Of a stretch of DNA of 64,000 nt, positions 17,802 through 27,823 are shown piece by piece (the first letter of the stretch is position 1; every line of letters begins with the position of its first letter). The notes under the pieces were generated by a model. That model was not told the DNA's origin, ran no database searches, and saw nothing but the letters and a program-made list of their open reading frames with translations. This DNA comes from Ruminococcaceae bacterium UBA6413 (lineage in GTDB: Bacteria; Bacillota; Clostridia; Oscillospirales; Ruminococcaceae): NCBI GenBank assembly GCA_002437415.1, contig DJPL01000042.1, positions 95,436-159,435 of the forward strand, written 5' to 3'. The position numbers were made by a program, and so were the translations under genes.

Positions 17802-20777
17802 ATGAGAAATAAATTTATCAGGTTGATGGCGGGTGCGTTGTCGGCGATTATGCTTTTGTCGCAACTCAGCGCCGTTGCCGAGGAAAGTGCAAATAACGAT
17901 AGCGCCGCTTCATCGGCAGAAGCGTCAGAGCAGTCTAATAAGACCACCGCTCAGTCGGCTGTGCCGAAATTTACCCTGTCAGACGAGCTTAAAGCTACTG
18001 TGGTAAATCTCGGCGACTTTGAGGCGGAGAAGTTCAGCGAAAGTTTTTCGGCAAAGCTGGATACGCTTATAAGCTACGGAATGAACGGTGTATACATAAA
18101 TCCTTACGGCAAAGATGTTTCGTATTTTTCCACAAATATGAACAAGGGCGGAGATCGGCTTGAAAAGGCGCTTGCCATTGCCACAAAAAAGGGGATGCAG
18201 AGATTTGTATATTTCGATATCAACAGAGCTATGTCTTCCTGCCCCGAGGGCGAGGACAAGTATGACTATCTTGTAAGCGAAGCACATAAATTTACGCTCA
18301 GATACAGATGCAACGGAATTATCCTTACGGGATTTTACGGTTCAAACAGCAACACCGTATATGACGAATATATGAAGAAGGGCTCGGGCATAGGCTATAA
18401 GAATTGGCTTTATGACAGCGTTGAATACAAGTTCACCACGGTGAGCGATGTTATTCATCTTTCGGATAATTCAATAGCGGTAGGTATTGACGCAAAGGAC
18501 ATATGGGCAAATTCGTCCCGCAACGAAAGCGGAAGCGACACCTCGGCTAAATATTCCGCATATTATAACGGCTATGCCGATACAAAGTCGTTTGCCGAAA
18601 AGGGACTGGCTGACTTCATCGTTGTAAATGCCTCCGGTTCGCTTGATGATGAAACAGTGGGATTTGATGAGGTTTGCTCGTGGTGGAGCAATGTCGCAAA
18701 AACTGCCGATATACCGCTATATATCGTTCACCATAATGAAAAAATAGGAACAGATGATGCAGGCTGGAACGTTGAAGATCAGCTCCTGAAACAGCTTGCC
18801 AAGGCTGACGAGCTTGATAATTATTCGGGAAGTGTTTTCTATTCCGAGAAATCGCTTGAAGAAAACCCTATGGGTACTACCGATACGCTGACAAAGTATT
18901 TCAATGAGCAGATAAACGTTGACAGCCTTTTTGAAGATCTTGAAATGACCTCGCCGTACTACACGAGCTATTCTACAGATGACACATCTGTTGCGTTTAT
19001 GGGTACGTTTGACGAAAACTTCGATGTTTATTTTGACGGAGAAAAGCTGTCGCTTAACGAAGCGGGCAACTTCTACTTTGAAAAACAGCTTGAAGTCGGA
19101 ATGAACACTTTTGTCATTACGCACAAGGGCAAGACGATAAACTATAATATAGAGCGAACCATCAACGTACTGAAATCGGTAGGCAGTTCGGTTTCGGAAG
19201 GCAAGACGCTGAATGTTGACGGCGGTACTTCCGTATCGGTTCTGGCGGTCGCTTATAAAGGCTCGTATGCTACGGCTACTCTCGGCGGCACTACGATCGA
19301 GCTTACCGAAAACGCAAAATCAGATGTTGTTGATATCAACTCCTCATATGCCGCATTCACAGGAAAGATCACCGTTCCCGAGGGAATTGTCGATGAAGAG
19401 CAGTACCTCGGAAATATCGAGATCTCCGCGTCATATGCAGGCTATTCGCGTACATATATCGGTGCAGAGGTAACAGTAAATGCTGTAAAGCTCCCCGAGA
19501 AGAATGTTGAGGTCATAGATGAGATCCCTGCGGATCAGAGCTCATTCGGCGACTCGGAGGTTGTCGGCAAGCTTTCTCCCGCTGTTTCTGAGGACACGGA
19601 GGTCACATATGTAAAGCTCAACAAAAACTTTGCTTATATCTATGACGGTAACAATACCGATTCTGTAAATCCCCCCAATGTCGGACAGCTTCCCGAGGGT
19701 ACGCTCGACTATTATAAGAGCGAGTGGGATGAATATTATGTAACAAGTTCGGGCAAGCGTTTCCTTAAGGAAGACGCAGATCTTGTGAGCGGTGTCGGAA
19801 TGGGCGAAAATCCGCTTGTTGTCAAGGCAATAGGAAACTCGGGCGGCGACTCATTTATACAGATGTCGCTTGAAGACCGCGCATCGTTTACCGTTACGCC
19901 GATCGGTAATGAATATTATACAGGCGTAGACGGCGACTTTAATCTTGATGAATTTACCGCAGAATACATATACATAACATTCGATAACGTAACATCGGTA
20001 ACATCGCTTCCCGATTTCGAAAATTGCACGGTATTCAGTGCGGGTGAATGGAAGCAGGTCGAAGTAGACGGCGTTATGAAGTTCAGACTTGTGCTCAAGC
20101 TCCGCCAGCCCGGCGTATACGCGGGAAACAGCGCAACATACAATTCTGACGGCGATCTTATGTTCAAGTTTGAGATACTCACAAACGATATCACAAATAT
20201 GACTATAGTTATCGATCCCGGACACGGTGTATCGGAATACGGCTACGATGACCCCGGCGCTATAGGTCATATTGAAGAAGCGGGCGCTAACCTTGCAGTA
20301 GCAAAGCTTGTTGAATCAAAGCTCCAAGCGCTCGGTGTCAATGTTGTAAGGCTCAATACCGAGTCGGAATTCTACGATACTATGAGAAGACCGTATTATG
20401 CGCGTGATTACGGCTGTGACCTTTATATAGCAATTCATTCCAACAAGGCAGGCTCAGAGGACGCAAGAGGTACGGAATGCTATTACTACACATCGTATTC
20501 TGAGCCGCTTGCAAAAGCGCTTACCAATCACGTTTCGTCCTATTTCAGCAACAGTGTATATTCTGACGGAGCTGACTGCAACAGAGGCGATCAGTACAGC
20601 TATATGTGGACTACCAAGCAGCAGGATTTCCCGTCGGTACTTATAGAAATGGGCTTTGTAAGCAATTATGAAGACGCAATGGCGCTTGCAAGCGATACCC
20701 ATCAGGAGGGAATTGCACAGGCGATAGTTGACGGAATACAGGAATATGTTACAAGAAGCGGAGTTTCTTCTTACTGA
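17802..20777 (+). CDS. exported N-acetylmuramoyl-L-alanine amidase with GHL10-like N-terminal domain
   Basis: A 991-residue secreted protein. A signal peptide (about 1-26, ending SAVA) is followed by a Ser/Ala linker and a GHL10-like barrel (about 50-345: TLISYGMNGVYINPYGKDV, RCNGIILTGFYG, AKYSAYYNGYAD). The acidic pair of the active GHL10 motif is replaced by Thr-Gly, so this domain may only bind glycan. A beta-rich middle (about 370-800) leads to a zinc Amidase_3 domain (about 800-985) with ligands in DPGHG, a Glu after GHI, AIHSN and the catalytic Glu in IEMGFVSN. It would cut the bond between MurNAc and the stem peptide. It shares an operon with the GHL10 lipoprotein and ends at a strong terminator. 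Confidence 0.88.
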   Translation: MRNKFIRLMAGALSAIMLLSQLSAVAEESANNDSAASSAEASEQSNKTTAQSAVPKFTLSDELKATVVNLGDFEAEKFSESFSAKLDTLISYGMNGVYINPYGKDVSYFSTNMNKGGDRLEKALAIATKKGMQRFVYFDINRAMSSCPEGEDKYDYLVSEAHKFTLRYRCNGIILTGFYGSNSNTVYDEYMKKGSGIGYKNWLYDSVEYKFTTVSDVIHLSDNSIAVGIDAKDIWANSSRNESGSDTSAKYSAYYNGYADTKSFAEKGLADFIVVNASGSLDDETVGFDEVCSWWSNVAKTADIPLYIVHHNEKIGTDDAGWNVEDQLLKQLAKADELDNYSGSVFYSEKSLEENPMGTTDTLTKYFNEQINVDSLFEDLEMTSPYYTSYSTDDTSVAFMGTFDENFDVYFDGEKLSLNEAGNFYFEKQLEVGMNTFVITHKGKTINYNIERTINVLKSVGSSVSEGKTLNVDGGTSVSVLAVAYKGSYATATLGGTTIELTENAKSDVVDINSSYAAFTGKITVPEGIVDEEQYLGNIEISASYAGYSRTYIGAEVTVNAVKLPEKNVEVIDEIPADQSSFGDSEVVGKLSPAVSEDTEVTYVKLNKNFAYIYDGNNTDSVNPPNVGQLPEGTLDYYKSEWDEYYVTSSGKRFLKEDADLVSGVGMGENPLVVKAIGNSGGDSFIQMSLEDRASFTVTPIGNEYYTGVDGDFNLDEFTAEYIYITFDNVTSVTSLPDFENCTVFSAGEWKQVEVDGVMKFRLVLKLRQPGVYAGNSATYNSDGDLMFKFEILTNDITNMTIVIDPGHGVSEYGYDDPGAIGHIEEAGANLAVAKLVESKLQALGVNVVRLNTESEFYDTMRRPYYARDYGCDLYIAIHSNKAGSEDARGTECYYYTSYSEPLAKALTNHVSSYFSNSVYSDGADCNRGDQYSYMWTTKQQDFPSVLIEMGFVSNYEDAMALASDTHQEGIAQAIVDGIQEYVTRSGVSSY

Positions 20778-20786
20778 TGATCGCAA

Positions 20787-20817
20787 ATGCGGCGGGCGGT
20801 ATGCCTGCCGCATTTTT
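20787..20817 (+). terminator. intrinsic terminator after the amidase gene
   Basis: ATGCGGCGGGC, loop GGTAT, GCCTGCCGCAT (11 bp, one G-U), then five T. It begins 9 bases after the amidase stop. Confidence 0.92.
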
Positions 20818-20858
20818 GTATGTGCAGTGTCTTTTTTATGAAAGAAATAAAAAAATAC

Positions 20859-20887
20859 TTGCAATTTCCGTGCACTTTTGCTATAAT
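20859..20887 (+). promoter_or_regulatory. sigma-A promoter of purA-ymdB-spoVS
   Basis: TTGCAA (20859-20864), 17-base spacer, TATAAT (20882-20887). The 75-base leader holds a small GGGC/GCCC hairpin near 20908-20921 and a distant run of seven T; a clear attenuator is not evident. Confidence 0.75.
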
Positions 20888-20932
20888 GTTAATGTGCTAT
20901 GCAAAGGGCTGTCACGCCCGATGTAAATATAA

Positions 20933-22237
<1,305 letters not shown>

Positions 22238-22259
22238 CAAAACTGTAGGACGTGTTTGA

Positions 22260-23024
22260 TTGAATATCCTTTTTATCGGAGATGTTGTAGGGCAAAGGTC
22301 CTGTGCAAATCTCAGAGAAAAATTACCTTTGATCAAAAGAGAATATAACATTGACACTGTGATCGTAAACGGTGAGAATTCCGCAGACGGCAACGGTATA
22401 ACTCCCGTTACCGCAAAATATCTTCTCGACAGCGGGGCAGATTGTGTAACAACCGGCAACCACTGCTTCAGAAGAAAGGAAATGGACGCTTTTTACGAAA
22501 CATCGGACATAGTGATCCGACCCGCGAATTTTCCCGATGAAGTAGTCGGAAAAGGGTATGCGATACTCGACCGCGGAAGATACTCGATATGTGTTATAAA
22601 TCTTATGGGTGTTGTGTTTATGCAGAACCTTGAAAATCCCTTTCACTGCATTGACAGAATACTGAGTGATATCAAATCAAAGGTAATAATCGTAGACTTC
22701 CACGCGGAAGCTACCTCGGAGAAAAGGGCGCTCGGTCACTATCTTACCGGCAGGGTCTCCGCCGTGCTCGGTACTCACACACACGTTCAGACAGCAGATG
22801 AGGAGATACTCGGCGGTCACACCGGATATATCACGGATGTAGGTATGACAGGTGTCACCGATTCGGTTCTCGGCATCAAAAAAGAGATCATAATAAATAA
22901 TATGATAACGGGATATCCGCAAAGGTATGAATATGCAGAGGGCAGATATTATATCTGCGGCGCGGTTATTTCAGTCGATGAGAAAACAGGTATCTGTACC
23001 TCTATAAAGAGGATCAGATACTGA
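22260..23024 (+). CDS. ymdB: YmdB family metallophosphoesterase (2',3'-cyclic nucleotide phosphodiesterase)
   Basis: A 254-residue calcineurin-like phosphoesterase. Metal ligands are visible in FIGDVVG (Asp), NGENSADG (Glu, Asn), TTGNHCF (Asn, His), VDFHAEA (His) and GTHTHVQTAD (two His). Bacillus YmdB hydrolyses 2',3'-cAMP and affects biofilm versus motility decisions. The start is a TTG at 22260, 22 bases after purA, with a weak AGGA. The neighbour spoVS reproduces the conserved ymdB-spoVS order of Bacillus. Confidence 0.93.
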   Translation: MNILFIGDVVGQRSCANLREKLPLIKREYNIDTVIVNGENSADGNGITPVTAKYLLDSGADCVTTGNHCFRRKEMDAFYETSDIVIRPANFPDEVVGKGYAILDRGRYSICVINLMGVVFMQNLENPFHCIDRILSDIKSKVIIVDFHAEATSEKRALGHYLTGRVSAVLGTHTHVQTADEEILGGHTGYITDVGMTGVTDSVLGIKKEIIINNMITGYPQRYEYAEGRYYICGAVISVDEKTGICTSIKRIRY

Positions 23025-23048
23025 ATATAAATTACCGGGAGGTTTAAA

Positions 23049-23309
23049 ATGGAAGTAGTAAAAGTTTCAGCAAAATCCGTACCTAAGTCGGTTGCAGGCG
23101 CGATAGCAGCAGTTATCCGTGAGAACGGTGAAGTTGAAGTTCAGGCTGTTGGCGCAGGCGCTTCTAATCAGGCAGTAAAAGCTATAGCAATTTCAAGAAG
23201 CTACATGGCTCTGTCCGGCGTGGATCTTGTGTGCATTCCTGCTTTCACTACCGTAAGCATTGACGGCGAGGAACGCACAGCAATGAAGTTTATCGTTGAA
23301 TGCCGATAA
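23049..23309 (+). CDS. spoVS: stage V sporulation protein S
   Basis: An 86-residue protein almost certainly SpoVS: MEVVKVSAKSVPKSVAGAIA, VGAGASNQAVKAIAISR and the C-terminal TAMKFIVECR are highly conserved. SpoVS has an Alba-like nucleic acid-binding fold and is needed for spore coat assembly and engulfment steps in Bacillus. GGGAGG lies 7 bases before the ATG. It lies 24 bases after ymdB and is the last gene before the terminator at 23360. Confidence 0.96.
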   Translation: MEVVKVSAKSVPKSVAGAIAAVIRENGEVEVQAVGAGASNQAVKAIAISRSYMALSGVDLVCIPAFTTVSIDGEERTAMKFIVECR

Positions 23310-23359
23310 GCTTGTATTTATGGTAATTTAAGAGGAGAATTGTTCCGGCAGTTCCGGCA

Positions 23360-23395
23360 CCGCTCTGACGTTTTGTTGTCAGGGCGGATTTTTTT
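23360..23395 (+). terminator. intrinsic terminator after purA-ymdB-spoVS
   Basis: CCGCTCTGAC, 8-base loop, GTCAGGGCGG (10 bp, one G-U), then A and seven T. Confidence 0.92.
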
Positions 23396-23448
23396 GTATA
23401 TATGCTCGTTGCAGGCAGATTATATCAATATAGAAAACGGAGGTATAT

Positions 23449-23979
23449 ATGACAGACATTATAATTATCGACCGTCACGAAGAATTGTCACTGCTTGCGA
23501 CTGAAGCATTATCGCGTTCGTTTGAAATACGCTTTTGCGCCGACAGATCGCTTTATAAAGCGGGAATAGGCGAAACGCTCAACATATGGAGAACCGACAG
23601 GCTGAACGGACTGGTAACGGAAAACTGCGTGATTATTCTGGGCGAAAGCTGTGTTTCAGTGCCCCGGATAATACCCGACAACGCCGTTATAATCGCAAAC
23701 GCATTGAATAAAGAGCAAATGTCGGCGTTGTCGCGTGTCACAGGAAATGTGTTCACCTGCGGAAATCTTATCAAGGATACGGTATCATATACGAGCGTCA
23801 CCGATGATACTGTAACGGTTTCATTCGGCAGGACTTTTTCGACATTATCCGGCAGAGAAGTACAGCCGTTTGAAATGCCGGTTTACCGCCGTAACGACGA
23901 GAGTGTGTATTCCGTGCTGGCTGTCACGGCTCTGCGGGTACTTCTGGACGAGTCGGGAGATATAAATACGGACTTTTGA
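23449..23979 (+). CDS. hypothetical protein of unknown family
   Basis: A 176-residue, soluble protein with a good ribosome site (CGGAGG, 6 bases before the ATG). No signal peptide or membrane segment. The N-terminal half is alpha/beta with parallel-like strands (DIIIID, CVIILGESC, NAVIIANAL). The C-terminal half has the patterned region KDTVSYTSVTDDTVTVSFGR followed by LSGREVQPFEMPV. This loosely recalls Mur ligase-type sequences, but the P-loop is absent. It stands alone between a terminator and the promoter of the asp23-recN operon. I do not recognise the family. Confidence 0.78.
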   Translation: MTDIIIIDRHEELSLLATEALSRSFEIRFCADRSLYKAGIGETLNIWRTDRLNGLVTENCVIILGESCVSVPRIIPDNAVIIANALNKEQMSALSRVTGNVFTCGNLIKDTVSYTSVTDDTVTVSFGRTFSTLSGREVQPFEMPVYRRNDESVYSVLAVTALRVLLDESGDINTDF

Positions 23980-24008
23980 CCGATGGATATAAAATGTATC
24001 CGATAGAC

Positions 24009-24037
24009 TTGTATTTTTTCCGCGTCTGGTGTATAAT
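24009..24037 (+). promoter_or_regulatory. promoter of the asp23-nusB-...-recN operon
   Basis: TTGTAT (24009-24014), 17-base spacer, TATAAT (24032-24037). The 95-base leader contains a hairpin TGTGCC/GGCACA at 24065-24080 that is not followed by a T run. Confidence 0.68.
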
Positions 24038-24138
24038 GTATATAATAGCATTATAGTAGTGTAGTGTGCCCTTTGGCACAATTGCAATTATAACTTGTAT
24101 CGCAGTGCTTGGTTGCTTGCGGGAAAGGCAGTATAAGT

Positions 24139-24510
24139 ATGAATAAAAAGGTAAATCGTACAGGTGCAAGCCTGAGAATATCAAATGACGTACTCACAAA
24201 AATAGCAGAGGTTGCCGCTACCGAGATCAAGGGAGTTGCCTCCGAGGGTGAGCATCTTGTAGTAAGTGACAAGAATATGGCTCAGATCACCGGCAAGCTG
24301 ATGACACCTACTCCTGTCAAGGCAGTGCTTAAGAATGATGCTGTTGAAGTAACGCTGAATATCGTTGTGCTCCAGGGCTTTAAGGCTGAGAACGTTGCAC
24401 AGTCGGTTCAGGAAAGCGTCAAGTCGGCTATTCAGAATATGGCAGGCATTTCCGTATCAAAGGTAAATGTAAAGATCGCCGATATTATGCTTTCTAAATC
24501 AGCTGAATAA
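24139..24510 (+). CDS. Asp23/Gls24 family protein
   Basis: A 123-residue Asp23/Gls24 family protein, the second in the window. Typical elements: LRISNDVLTKIAEVAATEIKGV, VTLNIVVLQGFKAENVAQSVQESVKSAI and GISVSKVNVKIADI. These proteins are often encoded just before nusB in Clostridia, as here (19-base gap). The start at 24139 is favoured by AAAGG upstream; the open frame extends ten codons further without homology. The function is probably envelope homeostasis, by family only. Confidence 0.88.
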   Translation: MNKKVNRTGASLRISNDVLTKIAEVAATEIKGVASEGEHLVVSDKNMAQITGKLMTPTPVKAVLKNDAVEVTLNIVVLQGFKAENVAQSVQESVKSAIQNMAGISVSKVNVKIADIMLSKSAE

Positions 24511-24529
24511 ATAAAGGAAATTAAATTAA

Positions 24530-24964
24530 ATGGCAGAAAGAAAACTTACACGTCACGAAATGAGAGAAGCGGCATTGCTGATTCTCTTCCAGAGAAAGCT
24601 CAACCCCGAAACTCTTGATGAACTTCTTGAGGATTGCAAGGAGTCGTTTGAGCTTGAATATAACTCGCAGTCTGTAAAGCTTGCAAACGGTGTTGAAGAG
24701 CACGAAGATGAGCTGAACAAAATTATCGAAGGCTATTCACCATCAAGAAAGCTTGACAGGATCTCCTACATAAACCTTGCTATTATGAAGATAGCTATTT
24801 ATGAGATGAAATACTGTCCGTCGGTACCCGACAAGGTTGCAATCAACGAAGCGATAGAATTTGCAAAGGAATATACAGACAAGGCGGATGTACGCTTTAT
24901 AAACGGCGTGCTCAATTCTTACTATAAGGACAGCCTTAACAACAAGGAACAGCCTGATGCCTGA
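24530..24964 (+). CDS. nusB: transcription antitermination factor NusB
   Basis: A 144-residue all-helical protein that binds boxA RNA with NusE in rRNA antitermination. The N-terminal TRHEMREAALLILFQ and the C-terminal VAINEAIEFAKEYTDKADVRFINGVL are diagnostic. AAAGGA precedes the ATG. The gene overlaps xseA by 8 bases. Confidence 0.95.
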   Translation: MAERKLTRHEMREAALLILFQRKLNPETLDELLEDCKESFELEYNSQSVKLANGVEEHEDELNKIIEGYSPSRKLDRISYINLAIMKIAIYEMKYCPSVPDKVAINEAIEFAKEYTDKADVRFINGVLNSYYKDSLNNKEQPDA

Positions 24965-26177
24965 ATTTTTTACCGTAACCGTTTCACAGGTCACAAGACG
25001 GCTTTCGATGCTTGTAAAAGGCGATAAAGCGCTGTCCGATGTCTATGTCGCAGGTGAAATATCAAATTTTACCCTCCACAAAGCGTCCGGTCATATGTAT
25101 TTCACGCTGAAAGACGAAACATCATCGATAAAGTGTGTTATGTTCGCGGGGAAAGCCGCAGGGCTTACATTTATGCCGTACAGCGGTCAGAGCGTAATTG
25201 TCCGCGGCAGTGTAAATGTATATGAGCGTGACGGTGCAAATCAGATATATGTAAGCGAGATTATCGAAAAGGGTCAGGGTGAGCTTGCGCTCGCTTTTGA
25301 AAAAGCGAAGCGGGAGCTTGAAGCCGGCGGATATTTTGACAGAAAGCGTCCGATACCGAAGCAACCGCGCAAGGTCTGCCTTATAACTGCAGAAAAGGGC
25401 GCGGCGCTTCAGGATATGCTGAATATTATAGCAAGACGCAGACCGATACTTGAAGTAGTGCTTATCCCTGTCACCGTACAGGGTGTTTATGCGCCCGCAA
25501 CGCTGATAAACGGCATTGCGGCGGCACAGACGACAGGTGCCGACCTTATCATAATCGGCAGGGGCGGCGGTTCTGCGGAAGATCTGTCGTGCTTTAACGA
25601 TATCGCGTACGCCAAGGCGCTTTATAACAGCGAGATACCGACTATATCGGCAGTAGGACACGAAACGGATTTTACTATATCGGATTTTGTGGCGGATATG
25701 CGCGCACCGACACCGTCGGCGGCGGCAGAAATCGCAACATCGGTTACCTGTGATGACCTCAGTGAGCATATAGAGCTGACATATGACAAGCTGAGCGATA
25801 CGGTACACTCACAAATCGAGGGCTATGAACAGCTGATAGACGGCTATCAGAGGCATATATCGGCGTACAGTCCGATAAACCGTCTTGAACGTTCACAAAG
25901 AGAGCTTGAACTGCTTGACGGTAAAGTGAAAACAGCGATAAACGCAACAATTCACCGCAATGAGGTACTTGTTGAAGGATATACGGACAAGATAGAAGCA
26001 CTGAGCCCTGTAAATGTACTCAGGCGCGGCTACAGTGCCGTTACCAAAAACGGAAAAGCGGTAAACAGCATTGATGATATATCTGTCGGCGGCACTGTAG
26101 AGATACTGGTGTCGGACGGCACTGCAAAGGCAACAATAACAGAAATTGAACAAAGCAACGAGGTGCATATTAAATGA
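24957..26177 (+). CDS. xseA: exodeoxyribonuclease VII large subunit XseA
   Basis: A 406-residue nuclease subunit that degrades single-stranded DNA. It has the N-terminal OB fold (VYVAGEISNFTLHKASGHMYFTLKDE), the catalytic core (LITAEKGAALQDMLNI, IIGRGGGSAEDLSCFND, ISAVGHETDFTISDFVADMRAPTPSAAAE), and a coiled-coil C-terminal part. Compared with typical 400-450 residues it is full length. It overlaps nusB by 8 bases and xseB by 4 (ATGA). Confidence 0.95.
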   Translation: MPEFFTVTVSQVTRRLSMLVKGDKALSDVYVAGEISNFTLHKASGHMYFTLKDETSSIKCVMFAGKAAGLTFMPYSGQSVIVRGSVNVYERDGANQIYVSEIIEKGQGELALAFEKAKRELEAGGYFDRKRPIPKQPRKVCLITAEKGAALQDMLNIIARRRPILEVVLIPVTVQGVYAPATLINGIAAAQTTGADLIIIGRGGGSAEDLSCFNDIAYAKALYNSEIPTISAVGHETDFTISDFVADMRAPTPSAAAEIATSVTCDDLSEHIELTYDKLSDTVHSQIEGYEQLIDGYQRHISAYSPINRLERSQRELELLDGKVKTAINATIHRNEVLVEGYTDKIEALSPVNVLRRGYSAVTKNGKAVNSIDDISVGGTVEILVSDGTAKATITEIEQSNEVHIK

Positions 26178-26350
26178 GCTTTGAAACAGCTATGAAAAGA
26201 CTTGATGAGATATCGGTGCAGATGGAACAGCCCGATATCACGCTTGATAACTCAATGAAATGCTATAAGGAGGCGGTTGAGCTTATCGCGTTCTGCCGCA
26301 AATATATAGACGAAGCCAAGCTTACCGTACAGAAGCTGGAAGAGGCATAA
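26174..26350 (+). CDS. xseB: exodeoxyribonuclease VII small subunit XseB
   Basis: A 58-residue protein starting MSFETAMKRLDEISVQM, with the family pattern of an amphipathic helix, PDITLDNSMKCYKEAVELI and a second helix ending KLEEA. It is the small partner of XseA in exonuclease VII. The ATG overlaps the xseA stop as ATGA. It is easy to miss because of its size. Confidence 0.93.
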   Translation: MSFETAMKRLDEISVQMEQPDITLDNSMKCYKEAVELIAFCRKYIDEAKLTVQKLEEA

Positions 26351-26351
26351 T

Positions 26352-27260
26352 ATGCAGATGAACCTGATAGGCACTCCCGGAAACAAAGAGGAGTTTGACG
26401 CTATGTTCAAGGCATACCGCGAATACTTTGAGCAACAGCTTAAAGCTGTGTGTGACGCTTTCTGCGACAGCGGTGCAAAATACAAGGCACTTTACGATGC
26501 GGCGGCGTACAGTCTGGAAGCGGGCGGCAAGCGTATAAGACCGGTTCTTGCGTTTGAGCTGTGCCGCGTATGCGGAGGAAATCCGTCAGACGCGCTTCCT
26601 GCGGCAATTGCCATTGAAATGATACACACGTTTTCTCTTATACACGATGATCTGCCGTGTATGGATAATGACGATATGAGAAGAGGCAGACCGAGCTGTC
26701 ACAAGGCTCACGGCGAGGCTGTGGCACTTCTTGCAGGCGACGGGCTTACAGCGTATGCGGGAAAAATCATATGCGACAGCGGTCTTTCGGCTGATAAAAA
26801 AGCCGCTATGATACAGGTGCTTTACGACAGGACTATCGGTATGATAGAGGGGCAGACAATCGATATAGACGGCAACTTTGATACGCTTGACGGACTTCTT
26901 TCAATGTACGAGATGAAGACCTCTGAGCTGCTGACAGCCGCCTGTGTTATGGGCTGTATTGCGGCGGGAGCGGATAAGGAAAAGATATCTGCCGCAACGG
27001 CATACGCCCATGACCTCGGGCTTGCTTTTCAGATAGTGGACGATATACTTGATGTTACATCGACCGCAGAAGAGCTCGGAAAGCCTATCGGAAGCGATGA
27101 AGAGCAGAACAAGACTACAAGCGTCACCCTGCTCGGGCTTGACAAAGCAAGAGAGCTTGCCGAAAAGTATACCCACGGTGCGGAGAATGCGCTTACTGCG
27201 TTTGATGATACCGTATTTCTTAACAAACTGACGGATCTGCTTTTAAGCAGAAAGAAATGA
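26352..27260 (+). CDS. ispA: farnesyl diphosphate synthase (geranyltranstransferase)
   Basis: A 302-residue all-helical prenyltransferase making FPP from IPP and DMAPP/GPP. The first aspartate-rich motif is DDLPCMDNDD, the second is VDDILD, and the GGKRIRP substrate motif is near residue 58. It begins 1 base after xseB with AGAGG upstream. It is co-transcribed with dxs, giving two isoprenoid genes in one operon. Confidence 0.94.
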   Translation: MQMNLIGTPGNKEEFDAMFKAYREYFEQQLKAVCDAFCDSGAKYKALYDAAAYSLEAGGKRIRPVLAFELCRVCGGNPSDALPAAIAIEMIHTFSLIHDDLPCMDNDDMRRGRPSCHKAHGEAVALLAGDGLTAYAGKIICDSGLSADKKAAMIQVLYDRTIGMIEGQTIDIDGNFDTLDGLLSMYEMKTSELLTAACVMGCIAAGADKEKISAATAYAHDLGLAFQIVDDILDVTSTAEELGKPIGSDEEQNKTTSVTLLGLDKARELAEKYTHGAENALTAFDDTVFLNKLTDLLLSRKK

Positions 27261-27294
27261 TGAGGGTAGTTATACCCTGAGGAGTTCAATATAA

Positions 27295-27798
27295 ATGAGA
27301 ACTGATCAGATAAATGTAATTCTACTTATTGCGCTGATTAGCTGGGGCACGGCGCAGATAATAAAAACGATCATACATTTTATCAAGACAAAAAGCTTTA
27401 AGGCTGAGCGTCTTACCGGTGCGGGCGGAATGCCGTCTGCGCACTCGGCTACAGTATGCGCTACAGCAATAACAACTTGCAGAGTATGCGGAATATGCTC
27501 CGCTGAGTTTGCACTTGCTATGATACTTGCAATGGTAGTTATGTATGACGCTATGGGTGTCAGACGCTCAGCGGGTCTTCAGGCAAAGGAAATAAACAGG
27601 CTGAGGCGCGTAGTAAACGAGCTTGACGAAGAGTTTATGGATAAATTCGATGATAAGGTCGATGAGATAGAAGAAAAGAAGCCCGAAGAGATACACGAGC
27701 TCAAGGAGTTTCTCGGACACACTCCGCTTGAGGTGCTTTGCGGTGCATTGCTCGGAATACTTATAGCTATGGCTGTACCGATACAGGTAGTAGGCTGA
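27295..27798 (+). CDS. DUF212 (YuiD-like) PAP2-related membrane protein
   Basis: A 167-residue membrane protein of the divergent PAP2/DUF212 family. It shows an N-terminal membrane segment, the signature GAGGMPSAHSATVCA, further hydrophobic helices (FALAMILAMVVMYDAMGV) and a C-terminal GHTPLEVLCGALLGILIA. An acidic helical loop (about 105-140) separates the last helices. A phosphatase role is suggested by distant similarity only. It sits between ispA and dxs, which hints at a role with polyprenyl phosphates, as inference. Confidence 0.85.
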   Translation: MRTDQINVILLIALISWGTAQIIKTIIHFIKTKSFKAERLTGAGGMPSAHSATVCATAITTCRVCGICSAEFALAMILAMVVMYDAMGVRRSAGLQAKEINRLRRVVNELDEEFMDKFDDKVDEIEEKKPEEIHELKEFLGHTPLEVLCGALLGILIAMAVPIQVVG

Positions 27799-27823
27799 TA
27801 ATACATCAATCAGGTGAATTAAA

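Noticed and set aside
25122..25808. 228-residue minus-strand open frame
   Set aside because: Antisense shadow of xseA; rich in Arg, Cys and Tyr and without a ribosome site.
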